From an uncultured Chitinophaga sp. (GTDB taxonomy: Bacteria > Bacteroidota > Bacteroidia > Cytophagales > Cyclobacteriaceae), in assembly GCA_902168205.1 (NCBI GenBank), contig CABHOK010000002.1:186001-250000 (forward strand): a stretch of DNA of 64,000 nt, in the 5' to 3' direction. Of this stretch, positions 17,642 to 26,193 are shown in pieces; the first letter of the stretch is position 1, and each line of letters starts with the position of its first letter. Under the pieces are notes generated by a model. The model was not told the origin of the DNA. It worked only from the letters and a program-made list of their open reading frames with translations, and did no database searches. The translations under genes were made by a program, and so were the position numbers.

Positions 17642-20044
17642 ATGTTAAAAAACTATTTCAAGGTAGCGTTTCGGAATATTCTGAAGCACAAGTTCTTTTC
17701 ATTTATCAATATCCTGGGAATGACGATCGGGGTAACAGCCTGTCTGCTTATCATTCTATACGTGTCGGATGAACTGAGCTTTGACAAGTTTCATACTAAG
17801 GCAGACCGTATGTACCAGGTTGGTTTGCACGGAAAGATTGCCGGACAGGAGATATATACTTCAACAACATGTCCACCGATGTCGGCAGCGCTTGTGGCGG
17901 ATATTCCGGAGATAGAAGAATCCACGCGGTTAGACGGTTATGGATTGGCGGCCATCAAGTATGGCGAGAAAGCGTTTACAGAAGAAAAGATCTTTTATGC
18001 AGACTCTAACTTTTTTCAGTTTTTCAGTTTCAAACTTTTGGAAGGAGATGCCAAAACAGCGTTGAAAGAACCCAACTCCATTGTCTTTACTACCAGTCTT
18101 GCGAAAAAATATTTCGGTAATGAATCTGCTATCGGTAAACTGGTTACGGTTGGTAATGATAGCACTACGTATAAAGTTACCGGTATAGCTGAAAATGCAC
18201 CGACTAACTCGCACGTTATTTTTACGGCACTGATCTCGGCAAGCTCTGCTGAACATTTAAAGCGGACTATCTGGCTTAACAACGGTATGTATACATATTT
18301 CATTCTGAACAAGAATGCGAAGCTTGAAGACGCTGTAAAGAAGTTTGATAACCTTGTGGTGAAGTACGTTGGTCCTGAGATAGAACGGTTCATGGGTGTT
18401 TCGTTGAAGAACATGAAAGAGCAGGGCGGTGCCTATGGATACTTTGCTGAAAAAGTTACGGATATACATTTGCGTTCAAAAGCGCAGCATACTATAGAGC
18501 CACCCGGTAACATCACGTATGTATACTTCTTTGCAGGGATCGGTATATTTATCATCATCATCGCTTGTATCAATTTCATGAATCTTTCTACAGCACGTTC
18601 TGCGGGAAGAGCAAAGGAAGTTGGCTTGCGTAAAACATTAGGTTCGCTGCGTGGACAGATGATCGGACAATTTCTCGCGGAGTCGATGATCTATAGTCTC
18701 ATTACTGTAATACTGGCGTTGGCCACCTGCTATTTCCTGTTGCCATTCTTTAATACACTGGCCGGTAAACAACTGGGCATGGGTATATTTCTGACGCCTG
18801 CATTTATCGTGGGTGTAGTTTTACTCGTGTTGTTTGTCGGACTGATCGCAGGTAGCTACCCGGCATTTTACCTGACGTCCTTTAATGCTGTGGAGGTATT
18901 GAAAGGTAAAGTTCGTGCCGGTATGAAGAGCGGAGGCGTGCGCAGTACACTCGTGGTTTGCCAGTTTGCGTTATCTATATTCCTGATCATTTTCACAACG
19001 GTGGTATACCAGCAGATCACGTTCATGCAGGAGCGTAACATGGGAATCGACAAGCACAACGTATTGGTTATACGCAATACGTCACGTTTGGGCACTAACC
19101 GCGATGCGTTCAAGAACTCTTTGAACGATCTTACAGGGATTGTAAAATCAAGCTATACCAATAACAACTTCCCGGGTGTTAACAACACAACGGTGTTTAA
19201 ATCGGCAGGCTCGGAGCAGGATCATATCATGGGATTGTATTATGCCGACTATGATCACATGGACGTTCTGAAGTTCGAACTGAAGGAAGGGCGTTTCTTC
19301 TCGAAAGATTTTCCTTCTGATTCATCTGCTATCATTCTTAACGAAGCAGCTGTAAAAGAATTCGGATTCAACAATCCTTTACAGGAAGAAATACTTTACA
19401 ACGACAGTGGTACACCTTTGCGCTACAAAGTGATTGGTATATATAAGGACTTCAATTTCGAGTCGCTGAAGTTTAAAGTGCGCCCACTTGCGATCATGCT
19501 TACTAAGAATGCGAACCAGTTGATGGTACGTTATGAAGGTAATTCGAAGAATGCACTGGCATCGATCGAAAAACTTTGGAAGACCCAGGCACCAAACGAA
19601 CCGTTCGACTATAATTTCCTGGATGAAAACTTTGATGAACTGTTTCGTGTAGAGCAACGCATGGGCCAGGTGTTTAGTGTATTTTCAGGACTCGCTATAT
19701 TTATAGCGTGTCTTGGATTGTTTGCACTCGCAGCCTTTACAGCAGAGCAACGCACCAAAGAGATTGGTATACGTAAAGCGTTAGGTGCATCGCCTGTAGG
19801 TCTCGTTGTTTTGTTGTCGAGAGAATTTACCAAGCTCGTACTGATCGCTTTTGTACCGGCCGCAGTAGCAGCCTGGTTTATTGTTGACAGCTGGTTGAAT
19901 GGCTTCGAATATAGAATAGACATTGACCCGCTCGTATTTATAGGCAGCGGTGTTATAGCCATTGTTATAGCATGGCTTACGGTAAGCTATCAGTCAATAA
20001 AAGCAGCTGCAACGAACCCGGTAAATTCGCTTCGTTATGAATAA
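17642..20044 (+). CDS. FtsX/MacB-type ABC transporter permease (second copy)
   Basis: 800 aa with the same two-half architecture as the preceding permease. It starts MLKNYFKVAFRNILKHKFF, with first TM FINILGMTIGVTACLLIILY and a periplasmic MacB domain. The coupling motif GRAKEVGLRKTLGS lies near residue 325, and a second half ends in EQRTKEIGIRKALGAS and TNPVNSLRYE. The two permeases are diverged paralogues rather than a recent tandem duplication. Both may share the single upstream ATPase, or form alternative complexes. Substrate unknown; an antimicrobial, lipid or peptide efflux role is typical of the family. Confidence 0.9.
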   Translation: MLKNYFKVAFRNILKHKFFSFINILGMTIGVTACLLIILYVSDELSFDKFHTKADRMYQVGLHGKIAGQEIYTSTTCPPMSAALVADIPEIEESTRLDGYGLAAIKYGEKAFTEEKIFYADSNFFQFFSFKLLEGDAKTALKEPNSIVFTTSLAKKYFGNESAIGKLVTVGNDSTTYKVTGIAENAPTNSHVIFTALISASSAEHLKRTIWLNNGMYTYFILNKNAKLEDAVKKFDNLVVKYVGPEIERFMGVSLKNMKEQGGAYGYFAEKVTDIHLRSKAQHTIEPPGNITYVYFFAGIGIFIIIIACINFMNLSTARSAGRAKEVGLRKTLGSLRGQMIGQFLAESMIYSLITVILALATCYFLLPFFNTLAGKQLGMGIFLTPAFIVGVVLLVLFVGLIAGSYPAFYLTSFNAVEVLKGKVRAGMKSGGVRSTLVVCQFALSIFLIIFTTVVYQQITFMQERNMGIDKHNVLVIRNTSRLGTNRDAFKNSLNDLTGIVKSSYTNNNFPGVNNTTVFKSAGSEQDHIMGLYYADYDHMDVLKFELKEGRFFSKDFPSDSSAIILNEAAVKEFGFNNPLQEEILYNDSGTPLRYKVIGIYKDFNFESLKFKVRPLAIMLTKNANQLMVRYEGNSKNALASIEKLWKTQAPNEPFDYNFLDENFDELFRVEQRMGQVFSVFSGLAIFIACLGLFALAAFTAEQRTKEIGIRKALGASPVGLVVLLSREFTKLVLIAFVPAAVAAWFIVDSWLNGFEYRIDIDPLVFIGSGVIAIVIAWLTVSYQSIKAAATNPVNSLRYE

Positions 20045-20200
20045 TGTATAGGCGTGTGTTTATACATTGAAAATGTAGATCAATGAAAAAAGAGGCTTTT
20101 TAGAGTGTATTCGCAGTTTTTTTTCGTCAATATTAAGTTTTTGTTAACTGAATAATACTTTGGTAATACATGGTTAATTTAGTGCATCAACAGATATTTT

Positions 20201-20476
20201 ATGGACAAGACAAAGACATCTAAAAAGGCGTTGCAAGGCCTCATCAATGATTCACTGCGTGAGGCTATCAGCAGCCTGGAGTTACCAGAGGCAGGTAAGA
20301 AAGTGAAAAAGTTACTGCACCGTAATTCCAAAAAGCTTGCTTCTGTCTATGCCGACATCCTGAAGCGTGAAGAAAAAAAGAAAAAGAAAGCTGAGAAAGG
20401 TGTTGAAAGCAACGCGAAGAGCAAAGGCAAAAAAAGCAAGAAAGAAAAAACAGGTAAAACAGAAGTTGTAGCATAA
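20201..20476 (+). CDS. Small lysine-rich protein
   Basis: 91 aa, about a third lysine. The N-terminal 50 residues could form two helices (LQGLINDSLREAISSLELPE, KKVKKLLHRNSKKLASVYADIL). The C-terminal 40 are a low-complexity Lys/Ala/Gly/Ser tail (KREEKKKKKAEKG.., KSKGKKSKKEKTGK) resembling histone-H1-like tails. It has its own terminator 23 nt downstream, which supports it being real. The tail could bind DNA or RNA, but no defined family is recognisable. Confidence 0.65.
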   Translation: MDKTKTSKKALQGLINDSLREAISSLELPEAGKKVKKLLHRNSKKLASVYADILKREEKKKKKAEKGVESNAKSKGKKSKKEKTGKTEVVA

Positions 20477-20498
20477 TATATACTTCCCGAACAACCTG

Positions 20499-20538
20499 AA
20501 AACGACCCCGGCTTTTAACCGGGGTCGTTTTGTTTTTG
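20499..20538 (+). terminator. Rho-independent terminator
   Basis: Perfect 13-bp stem AAAACGACCCCGG (20499-20511) with CCGGGGTCGTTTT (20519-20531), 7-nt loop, T-rich tail. It ends the lysine-rich protein's transcript. Confidence 0.92.
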
Positions 20539-20625
20539 TGTAAAATTCAGAATAGCAGTATAGCAAGAACCAGGTTTTTATAGTGAAAGTCAACACGCAT
20601 CTTTACATTCGCTATATAATAGTGT

Positions 20626-21213
20626 ATGGAATCATTGTATAATATTTTGCCAAAGGATGGTGATGTGAATTTCTTTCCGCATTTGTTCACGGAAGAGGAG
20701 AGCGATGTGTATCTCAACGATCTGCAACATGAAATAGAGTGGAAGCAGGAGCCGATCACCATCTACGGACGCACCGTGATGCAGCCACGCCTGACTGCCT
20801 GGCACGGTGATTCCGGTAAAATATACGCTTACTCAGGCATCACCATGCAACCGCGCGCGTGGACACCTGCGCTGCTAAAAATAAAACAACGTATTGAAAC
20901 TGTAAGCCCGGTTGTCTTCAACAGCGCCTTGCTAAATCTTTACCGCGATCAACATGACAGTATGGGCTGGCATCGCGACAATGAAAAGGAGCTCGGTATA
21001 AATCCTGTTATAGGCTCTGTAAGCTTTGGAGCCACGCGCACATTTCAGTTTCGTTACTATACCGACAAAAGTCTCAAGCGATCACTCGAACTCGCACATG
21101 GAAGTTTTCTGTTAATGCAAGGTAAAACTCAACACCACTGGGAGCACAGTCTGCCAAAACGATCAGCAGCGAAAGGGGTGCGGGTTAATATTACGTTTAG
21201 GGTTATTAAGTGA
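20626..21213 (+). CDS. AlkB-like 2-oxoglutarate/Fe(II) dioxygenase
   Basis: 195-aa protein of the AlkB (ALKBH2/3-like) group. The iron ligands are H and D in MGWHRDNEKEL near residue 113-115 and the distal His in QHHWEHSLPK. The 2-oxoglutarate-binding arginines are in GVRVNITFR, and the nucleotide-recognition lid contains MQPRLTAWHGD and YAYSG. Such enzymes oxidatively remove alkyl lesions such as 1-methyladenine and 3-methylcytosine from DNA or RNA. It stands alone between two terminator-like regions, not in an adaptive-response operon. Confidence 0.9.
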   Translation: MESLYNILPKDGDVNFFPHLFTEEESDVYLNDLQHEIEWKQEPITIYGRTVMQPRLTAWHGDSGKIYAYSGITMQPRAWTPALLKIKQRIETVSPVVFNSALLNLYRDQHDSMGWHRDNEKELGINPVIGSVSFGATRTFQFRYYTDKSLKRSLELAHGSFLLMQGKTQHHWEHSLPKRSAAKGVRVNITFRVIK

Positions 21214-21260
21214 GTTGCTCGCTACTGGCTGCTCGGGTGAAGATGGAAGTAAGGAGTAAG

Positions 21261-21277
21261 AGTCCGGAAGTTGGGAA
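21261..21277. repeat. Fragment of the GGAAG-octamer repeat family
   Basis: AGTCCGGAAGTTGGGAA shares 13 or more positions with the arms at 272-294. No matching inverted arm is visible nearby, so this looks like a decayed copy. The rest of the 21214-21473 gap shows nothing recognisable. Confidence 0.45.
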
Positions 21278-21473
21278 ACAGGTGGAGGTTGAGTGCTATA
21301 TGTTTGATGTAAGGAGGGAAACTGATCTATAGATATAGCTCAGGACTTTTGTTTGTATACTTATTGGGGAAAATATACCAGGTACTCATTCTAACTTTTT
21401 ACTCCTGGCTATTTACTTCTTTAATAACGGAGTCATCTGGTTAAGCGAAATCAAACCAGCAGCTCGCAGCTAA

Positions 21474-22184
21474 TTAAGCTCGCATTAGCGCCTTATATCG
21501 TTCGCGGTCCTGCAGGTACTCGAAGATGATTACGTTCGAGAGGATCATGAGCATGCCGTAGAAGGTATCTTCAAAAGGTATAGTGCCGATGCGTATACCG
21601 AGGTTCTCATCGTTGTTATACCATACTACTTCGCTTTCTATAAAAGAACCGGTGAGTATACCGTTGATAAGGAAGAAAGGTATGAGTGTAAAGCCGTATG
21701 CAAAATAGAAACGTCCCATATAGCGGGGGCGTAGTTTCAGCATCTGGTATGCAAGCAGTAACCCCAGCAGTACAAAGGTTATCCCGGTATATACTTTTTC
21801 GAAATAGAACATGCCCATTACCAGCAGTACAATAATCAGCGCGCTGGAGATTAACTCCTGGTGCGGAAAAAGATAATCTTTCTCGATCAGGTAGCTCAGT
21901 GCGAAATAGGAGAACACACAGGCATACGGTATACAGATAAAGAACAGGATCTCTTCAATCGGCAACACACCAATATATATACCGGAAACGTATCGCGGAT
22001 TAAATCCCCAAACACCTATATGTGTAAAGATCTCATCCCACACCACGAAGAACACTGCAGTGATGAGTATAGCCGGAAAAAGATATTTCCATTTTTTGTA
22101 AAACGGAGCTTTGGAATAAAAACTGAACAACAACGGAAACAGGAGAGCAAAAATATCGAGTGTCAGGTATAAATACTTTTCCAT
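21474..22184 (-). CDS. crtYcd: Lycopene beta-cyclase, fused heterodimeric type (CrtYcd-like)
   Basis: 236-aa polytopic membrane protein with about seven helices and two lycopene cyclase domains in tandem. The first contains VWDEIFTHIGVWGFNPRY and LPIEEILFFICIPYACVF, the second the weaker copy NDENLGIRIGTIPFEDTFYG. This is the CrtYc/CrtYd family of Actinobacteria, Bacteroidota and fungal CarRP, unrelated to FAD-type CrtY. It closes both ends of lycopene to beta-carotene. It is the last gene of the carotenoid set, separated from crtZ by 168 nt, so it may also have its own promoter. Confidence 0.9.
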   Translation of the reverse strand: MEKYLYLTLDIFALLFPLLFSFYSKAPFYKKWKYLFPAILITAVFFVVWDEIFTHIGVWGFNPRYVSGIYIGVLPIEEILFFICIPYACVFSYFALSYLIEKDYLFPHQELISSALIIVLLVMGMFYFEKVYTGITFVLLGLLLAYQMLKLRPRYMGRFYFAYGFTLIPFFLINGILTGSFIESEVVWYNNDENLGIRIGTIPFEDTFYGMLMILSNVIIFEYLQDRERYKALMRA

Positions 22185-22352
22185 GAATACAGAATGGCGA
22201 TCGGTTGATTAATCGGGCCAGCAACAGTGAATGGGTATCCTTGCAGGTAGTCCATTCCCGTTAGCTTAAAGATAATTTTTTAATTTTTCTCAAAAGGGGT
22301 GATGCTCAGATTTTATGCAGATCATCACGCATAATGTGCGTTTGCTGCACGC

Positions 22353-22847
22353 TTATTGGGTTTCCTGACGGTCTTTGCGAAAAGAAAATTTCTTCGGCTC
22401 GTATTTTTTCGGGGCGTATAAGAAGCCGAACGCCTCACATCCTTTTCGGGTATGCTTGCTGTGATGAACGTAGTGTGCGTTGATCATACGCTGCAGATAC
22501 TTGCTCTTTTTCTCCGGACGCCAACGGATACGCTGGTGCACAATGATATCATGAAACACCAGGTAGAACATGCCATAGAGAAAAATACCAAAGGCTACTG
22601 CCAGCATATAGGGACTATAGCGTACCAACGAAAAGTAATAGAACAAAAAGATAGAAGGAATACTGAACACGAGGGCGAACAGATCGTTGCGTTCGAGTGC
22701 CTCGTCATGTACGGTATGATGCGAGCGATGCCACGTCCACAGGAAGCCGTGCATGATATATTTATGCGTGAACCAGGCAACAAACTCCCAGAACAGAAAA
22801 GTGCCGATGGTAATGAGCGAACAAAGCAGCAACGTGATCCAATCCAT
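22353..22847 (-). CDS. crtZ: Beta-carotene 3-hydroxylase CrtZ
   Basis: I start at the ATG at 22847 (164 aa): it follows the upstream stop codon by one nucleotide (TGA-T-ATG), whereas the longer frame to 22916 would overlap the neighbour. The four histidine clusters of the fatty-acid-hydroxylase superfamily are intact: HKYIMH, HRSHH, HDIIVH and HYVHH. They bind a di-iron centre at the membrane surface. The enzyme adds hydroxyls to both beta-rings, giving zeaxanthin. No ketolase (CrtW) is present, so zeaxanthin or a derivative is the expected end product here. Confidence 0.92.
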   Translation of the reverse strand: MDWITLLLCSLITIGTFLFWEFVAWFTHKYIMHGFLWTWHRSHHTVHDEALERNDLFALVFSIPSIFLFYYFSLVRYSPYMLAVAFGIFLYGMFYLVFHDIIVHQRIRWRPEKKSKYLQRMINAHYVHHSKHTRKGCEAFGFLYAPKKYEPKKFSFRKDRQETQ

Positions 22848-22848
22848 A

Positions 22849-23334
22849 TCAAGCAGTCTTACGAATGGTTTCTCCGGCAGGAAAGTGCTTTTGAAGCACA
22901 GCATGCCGATAATCAAAAATAGTATTTAAGGTTCGCTCAACAAATACTGCATTTGCCAATCGTCCGATAAATCCGAGTGGTACAGCGTAATGTACATCGT
23001 CTTCAACCTCAACACCATTTTTTACTTCTTTGAAATGATGTTGATGGTGCCACCATGCATAAGGACCGAAGCGTTGTTCATCAACAAAATAATGAGGCTC
23101 CTGCACGTGCGTTATCTCGGTTGTCCAACGCACGCGTACCAACGGGAATATTTTTATTTTATAGTTGATCACCTGCCCTGCGTAGGTCTTGTCGCTTCCC
23201 GATACCGAAAGTATTTCGAAGTGCATATCAGGTGGTGTGATCTTCGCGAGGTTACGAGGCGATGAGAAGAATTCCCACGCCTGTTGCAGTGAGATCGGCA
23301 ATACCTGTGTACGTTTTAATCGATATACTTTCAT
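22849..23334 (-). CDS. SRPBCC (START-like) ligand-binding protein of the carotenoid operon
   Basis: 161-aa soluble protein of the SRPBCC/polyketide-cyclase-like fold. The start is VYRLKRTQVLPISLQQAWEF, with SSPRNLAKITPPDMHF, then the strand region RWTTEITHVQEPHYFVDEQ and FGPYAWWHHQHHF. The last helix is IFDYRHAVLQKHF. The fold makes a hydrophobic pocket. It is fused translationally to crtZ (1-nt gap) and recurs in Bacteroidota carotenoid clusters by my general knowledge, but no reaction is assigned. A carotenoid-binding or cyclase-assisting role is only an inference. Confidence 0.82.
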   Translation of the reverse strand: MKVYRLKRTQVLPISLQQAWEFFSSPRNLAKITPPDMHFEILSVSGSDKTYAGQVINYKIKIFPLVRVRWTTEITHVQEPHYFVDEQRFGPYAWWHHQHHFKEVKNGVEVEDDVHYAVPLGFIGRLANAVFVERTLNTIFDYRHAVLQKHFPAGETIRKTA

Positions 23335-23412
23335 GTCGGTAATATTTTAAAGCACTTCTGCATGCATGCGCATTGTATAATAACACCAAAGCGTGTGATT
23401 TTGTTAGACGTA

Positions 23413-24744
23413 CTATACATTTACATCGAGCGCTGCCTTATAAGTTTTGAGTACGCGTTCGCGCGCAGTTTTATGTTCAACAATCGGAGCAGGGTAATCA
23501 TCTGTATCCACTTCGGGCACCCACATGCGTATATACTTCCAGTCGTGATCAAACTTCTCCGTTTGTAGTTCCGGATTGAATACGCGAAAGTAAGGTGCTG
23601 CATCACACCCCGAACCGGCAGCCCATTGCCAGCCACCGTTGTTGGAGGCAAGTTCATAATCAAGAAGTTTTTTGGCAAAGTATGCTTCTCCCCAGCGCCA
23701 GTCAATGAGCAGGTGTTTGGTAAGAAAGCTAGCAACGATCATGCGCACCCGGTTGTGCATAAAACCCGTTGCATTCAGTTCGCGCATGCCTGCGTCAACA
23801 ATCGGGTAGCCTGTTTTGCCCTCACACCATTTCTCAAATTGTTCAACATCATTTTGCCAGGCTATATGATCGTAGGCCAGACGAAATGAATTGGACACAA
23901 CATGTGGAAAATGGTAAAGGATCATGGAATAGAATTCGCGCCAGATCAGTTCATTGAGCCATACTTCATTTTTCTTTTTCGCTACCTGCACCAGCTTGCG
24001 TATACTTACTGTACCAAAACGAAGATGTATACTGAGTCGCGTGGTTCCTGCTATAGCAGGATAATCCCGTTGCTTGTGATATTTTTCAATCACAGATGTT
24101 TTGATCATACGCTCCGGAAATACAGTCTTCACATCTTTAAATCCTATATCTTGTAATGTGGGAATGGAAAGCGGTTTGGTTCTTTTAAAATGGTTAAAGT
24201 ACTTCTGAGTCGGATAACTCTTCATGTAAAAGGCATTCAACGTTGCTTTCCATTTCTTACTGTAAGGTGTAAATACCGTGTAGGGCTCGCCATTGTCTTT
24301 CACCACTTCCTCTTTTTCAAAGATCACCTGGTCTTTAAACGTTTTAAAGACAACGCCTTTTTCTTCGAGTATAGCGCGCACGGTCTCATCGCGTGTTAGG
24401 GCATAGGGTTCGTAATCGTGATTGGTATATACTGCTTTCGGACGAATGCTTTTATAAAAATGCACCGGGTCATCATATACAACGAGTAACGAAGAGCCCA
24501 GGTCAGTAAGCTGGTTCTGCAAATGCAGTAACGACTCACGTATAAAAACAACGCGTTTGTCTTCTTTGTCTTCGAGGTCGTTGAGAATTACAGTATCGAA
24601 AATAAAAACCGGGAGTACGTTCTTGCTTTCTTTCAGCGCATGGTATAAAGCAGCATTGTCTTCGAGGCGCAGATCTCTCCTGAACCACATCACGGTGGTG
24701 TTCTGGTCAATAACATCTTGTACTATCGTTGATTTAGACTTCAT
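23413..24744 (-). CDS. phr: Deoxyribodipyrimidine photolyase (class I CPD/cryptochrome family)
   Basis: 443-aa protein with the N-terminal antenna domain (VMWFRRDLRLEDNAALY) and the C-terminal FAD domain. The latter contains TTRLSIHLRFGTVSIR, LIWREFYSMILYHFPH, ELNATGFMHNRVRMIVASFL and the diagnostic WRWGEAYFAKKLLDYELASN, then GGWQWAAGSGCDAAPYFRVFNP. These residues match CPD photolyases rather than (6-4) or DASH forms. It splits UV-induced pyrimidine dimers using blue light. Its place inside a carotenoid operon under a B12 photoreceptor fits light-induced photoprotection. The 86-nt upstream gap carries a TTGTTTAAT motif shared with the sigma-factor promoter region. Confidence 0.92.
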   Translation of the reverse strand: MKSKSTIVQDVIDQNTTVMWFRRDLRLEDNAALYHALKESKNVLPVFIFDTVILNDLEDKEDKRVVFIRESLLHLQNQLTDLGSSLLVVYDDPVHFYKSIRPKAVYTNHDYEPYALTRDETVRAILEEKGVVFKTFKDQVIFEKEEVVKDNGEPYTVFTPYSKKWKATLNAFYMKSYPTQKYFNHFKRTKPLSIPTLQDIGFKDVKTVFPERMIKTSVIEKYHKQRDYPAIAGTTRLSIHLRFGTVSIRKLVQVAKKKNEVWLNELIWREFYSMILYHFPHVVSNSFRLAYDHIAWQNDVEQFEKWCEGKTGYPIVDAGMRELNATGFMHNRVRMIVASFLTKHLLIDWRWGEAYFAKKLLDYELASNNGGWQWAAGSGCDAAPYFRVFNPELQTEKFDHDWKYIRMWVPEVDTDDYPAPIVEHKTARERVLKTYKAALDVNV

Positions 24745-24830
24745 GTCTACTCTTTTTTAAACAGTAAATACCATTCCAATTGCTTAACAGTCGGGTGGTA
24801 GTATTGTTTAATGAGAAAACAGAATTGTTA

Positions 24831-25346
24831 TCAGTTAGGAAGCAGTGTGAGTTCCGGGTGGCGGATGATCAGCTTGAACCAGTATGTATAGTGGTCAGGA
24901 TTATCAGCAATATCTTTTTTGAGCGCTGCTATATCCACAAATTTCCACGCTTCTACTTCTTCAGTATTAATCACCGGGTCGCCATCAAATATAGCGGTAT
25001 ATACATAGTCGAGCTCGTACTCGGTCAACCCGTGATCGAGCGTAGCTTTATAGATAAACTTGTAAGCGAACTCTGTTTGCAGATCAATTCCCATTTCCTG
25101 TTTTAGCTTTCTGCGTGTAGCATCTTCCATGCTTTCTTCGGGCAGCGGATGGCTGCAGCAGGTATTGGTCCACAAACCACCGCTGTGATATTTGGAGGTT
25201 GCACGTTTCTGCAGCAGTATTTCTCCTTTGGAATTGAAAAGCAAAATAGAGAAAGCCCTGTGAAGTACTCCTTTTCTGTGAGCTTCCAGTTTTTCCATGG
25301 TGCCCACAATATTGTCCCGCTCATCTACCAGAATAACTTTTTCCAT
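24831..25346 (-). CDS. idi: Isopentenyl-diphosphate delta-isomerase type I (Nudix)
   Basis: 171-aa Nudix-fold isomerase with LHRAFSILLFNSKGEILLQKRA, the catalytic-cysteine segment GLWTNTCCSHP and the metal-ligand stretch DHGLTEYELDYVY. It interconverts IPP and DMAPP, feeding isoprenoid chain growth. The start overlaps the crtB stop (TGATG), indicating translational coupling and a dedicated supply of precursor for carotenoids. Confidence 0.93.
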   Translation of the reverse strand: MEKVILVDERDNIVGTMEKLEAHRKGVLHRAFSILLFNSKGEILLQKRATSKYHSGGLWTNTCCSHPLPEESMEDATRRKLKQEMGIDLQTEFAYKFIYKATLDHGLTEYELDYVYTAIFDGDPVINTEEVEAWKFVDIAALKKDIADNPDHYTYWFKLIIRHPELTLLPN

Positions 25347-26191
25347 CAGAGCATGTTAAGTTGATGTTTCACGTATGAATAGGCGAGGAGTCTTGCTTTA
25401 TGTCGGTTACGGATCCGGATACGATTCTGCAATACATTTTCAGAAGGTGTATTCCGTATCTTTTTAAAGAGCGCAAGATAATAAACATACGCCACATAAA
25501 CTCCGAAACGAGCCGAACGCGGAAGTTGTTTTATACCGATATAGCCCTGGTAAAAATCCTGTGCAATACTTTCTTCAATTTTTCTTTTACAGTCGTCATT
25601 GAATTGATGGAGGTCTAACCCCGGAAAGTAGGAGCGGCCCATTCCGATAAAGTCTGCACGCATATCGCGGAGGAAATTTATTTTTTGAAACGCTGAACCC
25701 AATCGCATGGCGTAAGGCTTCAGCTTGTTGTATAGTTCTCCGTTGCCGTTACAGAATACGCGCAGGCACATTAATCCTACCACTTCGGCAGAACCAAGTA
25801 TATATTCCTGGAAAGTATCTTCATTGTAATCCTTGCGATGCAAGTCCATTTCCATGCTGTGCAGGAATTGTTCTATGAGTTCGTCTTCAATCTGAAAACG
25901 GTTCACAGTGTCCTGGAAACTATTAAGAATCGGATTGAGACTTATCTTCTCGCGAATGGCGCGGTAGGTATCTTCCTTAAAGCGTGCGAGTAGTGTGGCT
26001 TTATCGTGATCGTGAAAGGTATCAACAATCTCATCGGCAAAGCGCACAAAGCCATAGATTGCGTACACCGGGTCGCGAAGCTCTTTGGCCAGACAAAATA
26101 TACCCAACGAGAACGAAGTACTATATATATTGGTCGTTATACGACTACACCGGATGGAAACTTTGTCGAAGAGTTCCTTCATACATTTCAA
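25346..26191 (-). CDS. crtB: Phytoene synthase
   Basis: 281-aa squalene/phytoene synthase. The first Asp-rich site is in VRFADEIVDTF (DEIVD), the second in FQKINFLRDMRAD (DMRAD); EVVGLMCLRVF precedes the latter as in characterised CrtB. It condenses two GGPP to phytoene. It sits 2 nt behind crtI and overlaps idi by one nucleotide. No GGPP synthase gene is in the window, so that must come from elsewhere. Confidence 0.92.
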   Translation of the reverse strand: MKCMKELFDKVSIRCSRITTNIYSTSFSLGIFCLAKELRDPVYAIYGFVRFADEIVDTFHDHDKATLLARFKEDTYRAIREKISLNPILNSFQDTVNRFQIEDELIEQFLHSMEMDLHRKDYNEDTFQEYILGSAEVVGLMCLRVFCNGNGELYNKLKPYAMRLGSAFQKINFLRDMRADFIGMGRSYFPGLDLHQFNDDCKRKIEESIAQDFYQGYIGIKQLPRSARFGVYVAYVYYLALFKKIRNTPSENVLQNRIRIRNRHKARLLAYSYVKHQLNML

Positions 26192-26193
26192 TT

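Noticed and set aside
22452-22922. 156-aa plus-strand open frame
   Set aside because: It is the antisense shadow of crtZ, whose histidine clusters are complete on the minus strand.
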